This document shows, one piece after another, positions 32,533 to 39,068 of a stretch of DNA of 39,666 nt. Made by a program: the position numbers and the translations under genes. How positions within the stretch are numbered: the stretch's first letter is position 1; each line of letters starts with the position of its first letter. The notes under the pieces are model-generated. The model worked only from the letters and a program-made list of their open reading frames with translations, was not told where the DNA came from and made no database searches. Origin of the DNA: Cacconaster sp045641345 (lineage in GTDB: Bacteria; Bacteroidota; Bacteroidia; Bacteroidales; UBA932); contig JAZUGR010000011.1 of assembly GCA_045641345.1 (NCBI GenBank), positions 1 through 39,666 on the forward strand, given 5' to 3'.

Positions 32533-33537
32533 TCACTTGCCGGAGAGAGCCTGTGCCACTGAAACTGCCACGGCCACGGTGGCGCCGACCATAGGGTTGT
32601 TGCCCATACCCAGGAAGCCCATCATCTCGACGTGCGCCGGAACCGATGAGGAACCTGCGAACTGCGCGTCGGAATGCATACGCCCCATAGTGTCGGTCAT
32701 ACCGTAAGATGCCGGACCGGCAGCCATATTGTCGGGATGGAGCGTACGGCCGGTACCGCCGCCCGAAGCGACGGAGAAGTACGGTTTGTCCTGAAGATGG
32801 CACTCCTTCTTGTAGGTACCTGCCACGGGATGCTGGAAACGGGTGGGGTTTGTCGAGTTTCCTGTGATGGACACGTCAACGCCCTCCATATGCATTATCG
32901 CCACACCTTCGCGCACGTCGTCGCAGCCGTAGCAGCGCACGGCGCCGCGCACTCCGTCGGAATATCTGGTTTCGCCCACAATCTTCACCTTTCCGGTGAA
33001 ATAGTCGAACTGGGTCTGCACGTAAGTGAAGCCGTTTATGCGGCTTATGATTTTGGCTGCATCCTTGCCCAGGCCGTTGAGGATTACGCGAAGAGGTTTC
33101 TTGCGCACCTTGTTGGCCATTTCGGCGATTTTGATCGCACCCTCGGCCGCAGCATAGGATTCGTGGCCTGCGAGGAATGCGAAGCACTGAGTCTCCTCGC
33201 GGAGAAGACGGGCAGCCAGATTGCCGTGGCCAAGACCCACCTTGCGGTCGTCTGCCACCGAGCCGGGGATGCAGAAAGCCTGAAGCCCCTCTCCTATCGC
33301 CTCGGCTGCGTCAGCAGCGTTCTTCACACCCTTCTTGATTGCTATCGCAGCGCCGATGACATAAGCCCATTTGGCATTCTCGAAGCAGATTTTCTGGGTA
33401 TCCTCACACATTCTGTAAGGGTCCAGCCCCTTGGCGTCACATATTGCCTTGGCATCCTCAATGCTCTTGATGCCGTATTTTGCGAGAACTGCATTGATCT
33501 GATCAATGCGACGTTCGTAACTTTCAAACAATGCCAT
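32533..33537 (-). CDS. GGGtGRT family protein of unknown function
   Basis: The family is named after the motif GGGTGRT, here at residues 259-265 (ASGGGTGRTLHPDN), and has no established function. The 334 residues have no signal peptide or membrane helix. There are many small-residue and glycine stretches, a C-terminal MGFLGMGNNPMVGATVAVAV segment, and eight cysteines, including CYGC (202-205) and Cys33, 44, 51, 89, 118 and 246. That cysteine content and the partner gene suggest a metal or Fe-S link. The gene starts 4 bases after the stop of the NifU-like scaffold gene, so the two are almost certainly co-expressed. From memory this pairing recurs in anaerobes. What the pair does is not known to me. 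Confidence 0.9.
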   Translation of the reverse strand: MALFESYERRIDQINAVLAKYGIKSIEDAKAICDAKGLDPYRMCEDTQKICFENAKWAYVIGAAIAIKKGVKNAADAAEAIGEGLQAFCIPGSVADDRKVGLGHGNLAARLLREETQCFAFLAGHESYAAAEGAIKIAEMANKVRKKPLRVILNGLGKDAAKIISRINGFTYVQTQFDYFTGKVKIVGETRYSDGVRGAVRCYGCDDVREGVAIMHMEGVDVSITGNSTNPTRFQHPVAGTYKKECHLQDKPYFSVASGGGTGRTLHPDNMAAGPASYGMTDTMGRMHSDAQFAGSSSVPAHVEMMGFLGMGNNPMVGATVAVAVSVAQALSGK

Positions 33538-33541
33538 AGTA

Positions 33542-34249
33542 CTATTCTTTACGGGGGTCTATATATTTGACTGCGTCGTTGAAACGGCCATAAGTGCCTT
33601 TAGCCTTTTCGATGGCTTCAGGGCCCGGAACGCCTTCCTTGAGAGCGTTCATAAGTTTTCCGAGATTCACGAATTCGTATCCGATCACCTCGTTGTTGGA
33701 ATCGAGAGCCATCCTGGTGCAGTAGCCTTCCGTCATTTCAAGATAGCGGCTGCCCTTCTCCTTGGTACCGTACATCGTGCCTATCTGGCTGCGGAGCGTC
33801 TTGCCGAGGTCTTCCATAGCGCCTCCGATTGCAAGGCCTCCCTCGCTGAAAGCCGACTGGGTGCGGCCATATACTATCTGCAGGAACAGCTCGCGCATAG
33901 CGGTGTTTATCGCATCGCACACCAGGTCGGTGTTGAGCGCCTCGAGCAGCGTCTTGCCCGGAAGTATCTCGGAAGCCATGGCGGCGGAATGGGTCATTCC
34001 GGAGCAGCCGAGAGTCTCCACGAGAGCCTCCTCGATTATGCCATCCTTGACATTGAGGGTGAGCTTGCAGCACCCCTGCTGGGGAGCGCACCAGCCGATA
34101 CCGTGTGTAAGGCCTGATATATCCTTGATTTCCTTTGCATGCACCCATCTGCCCTCTTCGGGGATAGGGGCATTGGCGTGGTTGGCGCCCTTTGCCACGC
34201 AGCACATCTGCTGCACTTCTTTTGTGTAGATCATATTATTATTTGACAT
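33542..34249 (-). CDS. NifU/IscU-like iron-sulfur cluster scaffold protein
   Basis: The central region matches the NifU N-terminal scaffold fold: HGIGWCAPQQGCCKLTLNVK with Cys54, 60 and 61, then IEEALVETLGCSGMTHSAAM with Cys82 in the place of the second IscU cysteine. Further cysteines are Cys16-17 (QQMCCVAKG), Cys111 and Cys177 (EGYCTRM). IscU proteins have about 125-130 residues; this one has 235, with a long N-terminal lead and about 90 extra residues after the scaffold region. The cysteine spacing also differs from IscU and SufU. It directly precedes the GGGtGRT gene by 4 bases and overlaps the upstream membrane-protein gene by 11. No sufBCD or iscS lies in the window, so it may serve a dedicated client rather than general Fe-S assembly. 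Confidence 0.85.
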   Translation of the reverse strand: MSNNNMIYTKEVQQMCCVAKGANHANAPIPEEGRWVHAKEIKDISGLTHGIGWCAPQQGCCKLTLNVKDGIIEEALVETLGCSGMTHSAAMASEILPGKTLLEALNTDLVCDAINTAMRELFLQIVYGRTQSAFSEGGLAIGGAMEDLGKTLRSQIGTMYGTKEKGSRYLEMTEGYCTRMALDSNNEVIGYEFVNLGKLMNALKEGVPGPEAIEKAKGTYGRFNDAVKYIDPRKE

Positions 34250-34694
34250 TGGTTTTTTTATTGTTTACGTGTTTCTTCGCCATATCCATAGTGGATTTGA
34301 TCTCCAGAGCTGCGGACATCGACAGTTCCTTGACCACATAACGCAGCGCAAGCATATCCAGAATCAGCGCCACCAGCGGGAACACTGCCGGAAGGCGGAA
34401 GACGTATGCATCCTTCAACTGAAAGAAAACCACTGCAATCCATATCTGATAGCCCAGCAGCACAACGGCCGAAGGGACGGCGAGACGTAATTTGACCTGC
34501 GCCCTGGAGGTATTGCACACGGCAAGGACCGCAAGGATGAAGGCGGCGAGCGAAAGCACCACGAAAGCAAGGCTGTCGGAGAAGCCGATACTCTCCCCTC
34601 CACCAGGAGCGACACACATCACACAGGCCGGCATTGAAACGGAAAGTCCGGCAACTGTCACGAAAAGAATATTCTGGATTGTGCGCAGCCTCAT
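34239..34694 (-). CDS. Small four-helix membrane protein, possibly DUF4293
   Basis: 151 residues with four predicted membrane helices (about 7-27, 40-60, 73-92, 101-121) and a basic, lysine-rich C-tail (KKHVNNKKTNVK). Helix one is followed by MPACVMCVAPGGGES, an extracytoplasmic loop with two cysteines. Layout and length resemble the Bacteroidota DUF4293 family, but I am not certain of the match. Transcription can start at the TACATTTG box (34701-34708, minus strand), which lies almost at the start codon; this would give a nearly leaderless message, or the promoter serves only a start further inside. The 3' end overlaps the NifU-like gene by 11 bases, so it heads the long minus-strand run. 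Function unknown. Confidence 0.65.
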   Translation of the reverse strand: MRLRTIQNILFVTVAGLSVSMPACVMCVAPGGGESIGFSDSLAFVVLSLAAFILAVLAVCNTSRAQVKLRLAVPSAVVLLGYQIWIAVVFFQLKDAYVFRLPAVFPLVALILDMLALRYVVKELSMSAALEIKSTMDMAKKHVNNKKTNVK

Positions 34695-34700
34695 ATTCTA

Positions 34701-34708
34701 CAAATGTA
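34701..34708 (-). promoter_or_regulatory. -7-like box (TACATTTG) facing the membrane-protein gene
   Basis: Exact TAnnTTTG match on the minus strand, only 6 bases upstream of the annotated ATG at 34694. It is one arm of a perfect 9-base inverted repeat whose other arm is the plus-strand box at 34723-34730. Confidence 0.4.
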
Positions 34709-34722
34709 TCAAAAATTCTTCT

Positions 34723-34730
34723 TACATTTG
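34723..34730 (+). promoter_or_regulatory. -7 promoter box (TACATTTG) for the nucleoside phosphorylase operon
   Basis: Exact TAnnTTTG match, 19 bases before the ATG at 34750. With ACAAATGTA at 34700-34708 it forms a perfect inverted repeat (TACATTTGT at 34723-34731). Confidence 0.6.
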
Positions 34731-34749
34731 TCTATCGACGAAAAATGAT

Positions 34750-35628
34750 ATGAAAAAAATATCCGAATCCGAACTTATAATCAACCCGGACGGGTCCATA
34801 TTCCATCTTCACCTGCTGCCTGGCGAAATTGCCGACACCATAATCCTTGTGGGAGACCCGGGCCGTGTCGATATGGTCGCCTCATTCTTTGACAAGGGTT
34901 CCATAGAATGCGACAAGAGTTCGAGGGAGCTGCACACCATTACAGGCAAGTACCACGGCAAGCGCATCAGCGTGATATCCACCGGTATGGGTACCGACAA
35001 CATCGACATAGTGGTAACCGAGCTCGACGCCCTGGCCAATATCGACCTCCTGGCAAGAACTCCCAGGAGCACCCACCGCAAGCTCACCCTGCTGCGCATC
35101 GGCACCTGCGGGGCGATACGTCCCGAAATCCCTCTCGGAAGCTATATATTCTCAAAGATGTCGGCAGGCTTCGACGGTATGCTCAATTGGTACAGCGATT
35201 GCGGCAAGGTGCGTCAAGACGATATCGAACAGGCTTTCGTCAAGTATATGGAGTGGCCGGAGCGCTTTGCCAGGCCATATTTCGTAAAGGCCTCGGAAAC
35301 CCTTGCGGAGAAGTTCTCCGAAATGGCGATAATGGGTATGACTATGTCGGCGCCGGGCTTCTACGGCCCGCAGGGTCGCTCCGTGAGGATGCCGGTCACC
35401 GTACCCGACCTCATATCGAAGCTCGAAGGATTCTCTTTCGGAGAGTGGAAGTTCACCAATATCGAAATGGAGAGCTCGGCTCTCTCGGGTATGGCCGCAA
35501 TCCTGGGCCACGATGCCGGAACGATATGCCTTGCAGTCGCCAACCGCTACGCTCAGGAAAGCAACCCCGACTACAAGCGTCTGATGGCAGGTCTGGTTGA
35601 GAAATCGCTCAACGTCCTGACCGACTGA
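34750..35628 (+). CDS. Nucleoside phosphorylase (uridine phosphorylase-like, PNP/UDP family)
   Basis: Cleaves nucleosides with phosphate to give a free base and (deoxy)ribose-1-phosphate. Landmarks of the PNP/UDP superfamily: ILVGDPGRVDMVASFFD, VISTGMGTDNIDIVVTEL, LTLLRIGTCGAIRPEIPLGS, FTNIEMESSALSGMAAILGH (the MES ribose-binding motif), and a closing TICLAVANRY. The acidic residue that follows in adenosine-type enzymes is not obvious, so uridine or a broad range is the likely substrate. At 292 residues it is slightly longer than E. coli Udp. The ATG at 34750 is chosen because it follows the -7 box at 34723; the frame is open far upstream, but that part runs over the divergent gene. It is followed after 14 bases by the SirB1-type gene. 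Confidence 0.92.
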   Translation: MKKISESELIINPDGSIFHLHLLPGEIADTIILVGDPGRVDMVASFFDKGSIECDKSSRELHTITGKYHGKRISVISTGMGTDNIDIVVTELDALANIDLLARTPRSTHRKLTLLRIGTCGAIRPEIPLGSYIFSKMSAGFDGMLNWYSDCGKVRQDDIEQAFVKYMEWPERFARPYFVKASETLAEKFSEMAIMGMTMSAPGFYGPQGRSVRMPVTVPDLISKLEGFSFGEWKFTNIEMESSALSGMAAILGHDAGTICLAVANRYAQESNPDYKRLMAGLVEKSLNVLTD

Positions 35629-35642
35629 AGCGCGGCTGAGCG

Positions 35643-36494
35643 ATGACCGACAGCACCCTTATCGCCAATCTCATCGACCTCCTTGACGACCCCGACGAGG
35701 CGGTGGCCCGCTGCGTCGAAGAGCGCATCATGCAACTTGGTCGCGAAGCTCTCTCCGCAATGGAGAAGGCCGCATCCGACGAAACAGACCCAAAAAGGAG
35801 ACTCCTGATACGGCGCAGGAGGGAAATGTTCAACGGCCGTATGAGAACGGCCGACCTGAAAGCCATTTCCAAGACCGCCCGCAGCGGTGGCTTTTCGTTG
35901 TACGAACCGGTATTCACAATCTCGTCGCTGCTCGACGCCGATTTGAGCCGCGAGCAGTTCCAGGAGAGTTTCATCGCCTGCGCATCACACTTCGAGGGTG
36001 AGATATCCCCGCAAAGAACAGCTCTCGAGAACGTGGAGATATTCAACCATATCTTTTTCGACAGGCTCCGTTTCAAGGTTGTCGACCATGATCTCAAGTC
36101 CCCTTCCAACGCACTCCTGACCGAAATGCTGGCAACGGGGCGGGGCAATCCGTTCACCGTCGCGGTGCTCTATTTCCTGCTGGCCGAGGAGCAGCACATC
36201 AATCTGCTCCCGTTGTGTTTCGGGGGCGGTTTCGTGCCGGCCTGCGTCGAAAGGGGCGAGGAACTCTTCTGCATCGACACCTCCGGCGGGGGAAGGATAT
36301 TCCCATCAGACGGCCTCTCCGGCAAAGGAGCCTCGCTGCACCCGCGCGGGGTGATTCCGGGGATATGGATGGAATCCCTGATAGAGACATACTCCCTCTG
36401 TCACGACCACGAAAAGGAAAGTCTCGTCACAAAGGCCCTGGAAGCATACACTTCCGAGCGCTTCCTCGACCGTGGCGAAGACATCCCGGAGTAG
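35643..36494 (+). CDS. SirB1/transglutaminase-like (Transglut_core2) family protein
   Basis: A soluble 283-residue protein. The N-terminal part (about 1-75) is helical with EEAVARCVEERIMQLG-like text, resembling HEAT-type repeats. The core (about 90-225) matches the SirB1 group of transglutaminase-like proteins, with LKSPSNALLTEMLATGRGNP, FTVAVLYFLLAEEQHINLLP and LCFGGGFVPACVERGEELFC. SirB1-type proteins usually lack the full catalytic triad; no clear Cys-His-Asp set is visible here, so a binding or regulatory role is more likely than catalysis. It lies 14 bases after the nucleoside phosphorylase on the same strand, probably in one transcript, and ends 2 bases from the stop of mtgA on the other strand. 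Confidence 0.8.
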   Translation: MTDSTLIANLIDLLDDPDEAVARCVEERIMQLGREALSAMEKAASDETDPKRRLLIRRRREMFNGRMRTADLKAISKTARSGGFSLYEPVFTISSLLDADLSREQFQESFIACASHFEGEISPQRTALENVEIFNHIFFDRLRFKVVDHDLKSPSNALLTEMLATGRGNPFTVAVLYFLLAEEQHINLLPLCFGGGFVPACVERGEELFCIDTSGGGRIFPSDGLSGKGASLHPRGVIPGIWMESLIETYSLCHDHEKESLVTKALEAYTSERFLDRGEDIPE

Positions 36495-36496
36495 GA

Positions 36497-37207
36497 CTAC
36501 CGTTTTTTCTCAGGAGGGCGGCATACCCACTCGGGATATTCCAACTTGGGCACAAGCGACATTATCGCCTTCTGGCGCTTCAGCATATAGGACGAAGGGC
36601 GCGCAGGATTCCTCTTGAGCGGATTGGGCAGAGCCGCGGCCAGAAGCGCCGCGCGCGAAGTGGTCAGGGCGCTGGCGTGCACTCCGAAATATTGTTCCGA
36701 GGCCGCCTCGACTCCGTATATGCCCTTGCCCATCTCGGCCACGTTGAGATACACCTCCATTATCCTTTCCTTGCCCCAGATGGCCTCTATCAGCACCGTA
36801 TGGTAGGCCTCCACCGCCTTTCGCAGCCAAGTTCTGCCGCAGAAGGTGAACACGTTCTTGGCCGTCTGCTGCGAGATGGTGCTGCAACCGCGCAGTTTCC
36901 CCTTGCCGGAGCGGCGGCCTTCGGCCATCTTTTCCATTTCATCGAAATCGAATCCGTGATGGGTGGCGAAGCGGTTGTCCTCGCTCGCTATGACACACTT
37001 TCTGGCAGCGGGAGCCATTGCCGAAGCGGGAATCCATATTTTCCCGGTCTTGTAGGAGGGGTCGCTGCCGAACTGGATGCTCCGCTTGAGCATCAGTGGC
37101 GTATAGACCACCGGGGCCCATTTGAGGGCCACCACCAGAGAAACCGAGATGGCGATATAGGCCAGCGGCAACTTTATCAGCAACAGGCGCAGCAGTCGTT
37201 TCATCAA
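36497..37207 (-). CDS. mtgA: Monofunctional peptidoglycan glycosyltransferase MtgA
   Basis: GT51-family enzyme that polymerises lipid II into glycan strands without a transpeptidase domain. One N-terminal membrane anchor (about 8-28) is followed by the five GT51 motifs: VIASEDNRFATHHGFDFDEM (catalytic Glu in SEDNRF), GKLRGCSTISQQTAKNVF, RKAVEAYHTVLIEAIWGKER, RIMEVYLNVAEMGKGIYGVE with the second Glu, and RAALLAAALPNPLKRNP. Length 236 is standard. It starts one or two codons (MMK) after the GT14 stop, with only a base between, so it is translated from the glycosyltransferase message. It ends 2 bases from the convergent SirB1-type gene. Confidence 0.95.
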   Translation of the reverse strand: MMKRLLRLLLIKLPLAYIAISVSLVVALKWAPVVYTPLMLKRSIQFGSDPSYKTGKIWIPASAMAPAARKCVIASEDNRFATHHGFDFDEMEKMAEGRRSGKGKLRGCSTISQQTAKNVFTFCGRTWLRKAVEAYHTVLIEAIWGKERIMEVYLNVAEMGKGIYGVEAASEQYFGVHASALTTSRAALLAAALPNPLKRNPARPSSYMLKRQKAIMSLVPKLEYPEWVCRPPEKKR

Positions 37208-37208
37208 A

Positions 37209-38084
37209 TCAGTTGAGTTCTGCGGCGACCCTGTCTATTATACGAGAATCGACGCTGTCATCGAATTTCCTGGCCCACAGGCAGGGAGATGATTTCAGAA
37301 GATCGAAATCCTGTATGGTATAGGTCCAGGGATGCCGTATGCTGGACCCTCTGCCCCAGTCAATCTGACGCATATTGGCACAGGTGTTTTCGTGCCCGAC
37401 GGAGCACTGGCTTTTGTAGAGATTGCCCTTGTATGGAGAGCGCTGCAGGATGGTCGGGACGAATATCTCATCACAGAGACAGCTATGGCTGAACACTTTG
37501 TTTACCCAGTCGGACGAGTCCACGATGTATTTGGCGAAATCGTGCGTTATGCTGAACCACTGTGACCCCTGCCTGAATTCCACCCCCTTGTTCATTTCGA
37601 GGCCGAGAGACTTGAAGATGAACTTGCCGGCGTGGTTAAGCCAGTTGGTCAGGAAAAAGTGGCTTCCTTCAGGGAACAGCGTATAGTATTTCACCCTGTT
37701 CATCGTGTGCCCCTGCATCTCCCACAGATCAAGGAACTCACGGCCCTGATTGGCGTCGAAGAAATCGTGAATGACCCTCTGCGGCTTGATAGGCAGGTCA
37801 AGCCCCGAAATCAGGTGGTAATAAGAGTGCCGTGTGCGGGTTGCAGCATCCAGCAGCGCCATTTCGGCCTTGACGATGCTCACTCCTCCCCAGGTGACCC
37901 TTACCCGCCGCACGAATTCCACGCTTGATTTCCGACAGCAACCGTCCAGTTCCTTTTCTGAAAACGGAGCCTTTTTGTCTATGTGGATGTAAAGGTCATT
38001 CCTCCCGTCATCCAGAAGCGACAGAAGCCGTTTCAACTGCGACAGGTTCTTGTGTGCCAGAATCAGATATGCATGCTTTTCCAT
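37209..38084 (-). CDS. GT14-like (core-2/I-branching type) glycosyltransferase
   Basis: Matches bacterial members of the beta-1,6-N-acetylglucosaminyltransferase (Branch) family. The N-terminus reads HAYLILAHKNLSQLKRLLSL, then DLYIHIDKKAPFSE, FVRRVRVTWGGVSIVKAEMA, YYHLISGLDLPIKPQRVIHD and FFDANQGREFLDL. A later conserved stretch is QGSQWFSITHDFAKYIVDSS with the SCLCDEIFVPT motif. There is no signal peptide or membrane helix, so it acts in the cytoplasm or at the inner face of the membrane. The substrate is probably a nucleotide-activated hexose or hexosamine used for lipopolysaccharide or capsule. It lies between a second glycosyltransferase (11 bases upstream) and mtgA. Confidence 0.88.
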   Translation of the reverse strand: MEKHAYLILAHKNLSQLKRLLSLLDDGRNDLYIHIDKKAPFSEKELDGCCRKSSVEFVRRVRVTWGGVSIVKAEMALLDAATRTRHSYYHLISGLDLPIKPQRVIHDFFDANQGREFLDLWEMQGHTMNRVKYYTLFPEGSHFFLTNWLNHAGKFIFKSLGLEMNKGVEFRQGSQWFSITHDFAKYIVDSSDWVNKVFSHSCLCDEIFVPTILQRSPYKGNLYKSQCSVGHENTCANMRQIDWGRGSSIRHPWTYTIQDFDLLKSSPCLWARKFDDSVDSRIIDRVAAELN

Positions 38085-38095
38085 CTATGCTTCTC

Positions 38096-38938
38096 CTATA
38101 TGATATCCCGGAATCTTTCCGGGATTCTTACAACCACCTTCAATTCGAACATTGCAGGCTTGTTGAGGGCATACGGAGGGCGGACCAGAGTCTGGCAGAT
38201 CCGTGCGCGCCGCACGGAGACATCGAAATCCCTCGCCGGAAGGGAGGAGACGAAATCGATTGTGCGCGAGCGCTTTTTCATATGCTTCTCCCAGCCCTGG
38301 CTCAGACGGTCCTTGTCGGAGAAACGGTCCTGTATGCGTTTGTAGTCGAAATAGCCGAAATGAAAGAGATACAAGTCTTTTGCTATATGAAAGTTATGAC
38401 CTTTCACGCGATGAAAGCCGGAACCCCAGCGACAAGGCCTGGTTATGATGGAGGGCTTTGTGTAGCGGGTTCCTATCTGGGCGTAGTGACGCTGCCTGAG
38501 GAAGGGGATGCTCCCGTCTATGTCGCCCTCCTCCCCCATTTTCTGCCCGAAATCGAGTCCGAGAGCGGAAATGGAGGTCCCTATCTTCTTTTCCGAAAGG
38601 AATTCGGCAAGACTCTTGCCGAGCTTGGGATCCACTATCACGAATTCATCAGCATCCACGCCTATTATCAGTTCGTACCCGCCGGCAAGAAGTTCCTTCG
38701 CCTTGGCGGACAGAAACTTGAGCCTCTCCTTCTCCGCCTCTACAACCTGCATGCATTTTTTCTTGCACAGGAATGCATTGGTGCCCTGGCAGAAATCCGC
38801 TATTGTCTGGTCTTCCCCGTCAAAGTAGATGAAAAGGTTTTCCTTCCCGAGCTGCGCACCATAATACTCGACCCACTTCCGCAGGAAAAAATCATCGTTG
38901 CGCACCATCGTTATGGCCGCTATCTTTTTTACGCTCAT
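38096..38938 (-). CDS. Glycosyltransferase, GT2/GT92-like
   Basis: The 280-residue product starts KKIAAITMVRNDDFFLRKWV, followed by EYYGAQLGKENLFIYFDGED, the opening of GT2-type (Glyco_tranf_2_4) or GT92-type enzymes that transfer sugars onto glycans. The metal-binding DXD counterpart is VDADEFV (about residues 113-119). A later HRVKGHNFHIAKDLYLFHFG stretch is typical of this group. No membrane helix is visible. The exact donor and acceptor are unknown. It is the first gene of a three-gene minus-strand unit with the GT14-like gene and mtgA, with a weak promoter candidate at 38960-38967. Confidence 0.85.
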   Translation of the reverse strand: MSVKKIAAITMVRNDDFFLRKWVEYYGAQLGKENLFIYFDGEDQTIADFCQGTNAFLCKKKCMQVVEAEKERLKFLSAKAKELLAGGYELIIGVDADEFVIVDPKLGKSLAEFLSEKKIGTSISALGLDFGQKMGEEGDIDGSIPFLRQRHYAQIGTRYTKPSIITRPCRWGSGFHRVKGHNFHIAKDLYLFHFGYFDYKRIQDRFSDKDRLSQGWEKHMKKRSRTIDFVSSLPARDFDVSVRRARICQTLVRPPYALNKPAMFELKVVVRIPERFRDII

Positions 38939-38959
38939 AACATTTGTATTTTCGATTCA

Positions 38960-38967
38960 CTAAGGTA
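38960..38967 (-). promoter_or_regulatory. Weak -7 candidate (TACCTTAG) for the glycosyltransferase operon
   Basis: The minus strand reads TACCTTAG, one mismatch from TAnnTTTG, 22 bases before the ATG at 38938. Offered because no better match lies in the gap between the rpsA terminator and this gene. Confidence 0.3.
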
Positions 38968-39018
38968 GCTATTTCTCACTTCAGTTCCAAACAATTCGGG
39001 CGCCCCGCCGTGACTGAA

Positions 39019-39046
39019 AAAGGGCCGGCTCTTCAGCCGGCCCTTT
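39019..39046 (-). terminator. Strong rho-independent terminator after rpsA
   Basis: AAAGGGCCGGCT (39019-39030) pairs perfectly with AGCCGGCCCTTT (39035-39046) around a 4-base loop. On the minus strand the stem runs into TTTTT, 23 bases past the rpsA stop. The flanking A/T runs could also let it work in the other direction. Confidence 0.9.
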
Positions 39047-39068
39047 GAATTGCAGGAACAGGAGATTG

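Noticed and set aside
31113..32594. Open frame of 493 codons on the plus strand
   Set aside because: It is the mirror of pgi, whose full set of isomerase motifs is on the minus strand.
32674..33570. Open frame of 298 codons on the plus strand
   Set aside because: Antisense to the GGGtGRT gene; no family features.
37925..38968. Open frame of 347 codons on the plus strand
   Set aside because: Antisense to the glycosyltransferase gene with clear GT motifs; the plus frame shows none.
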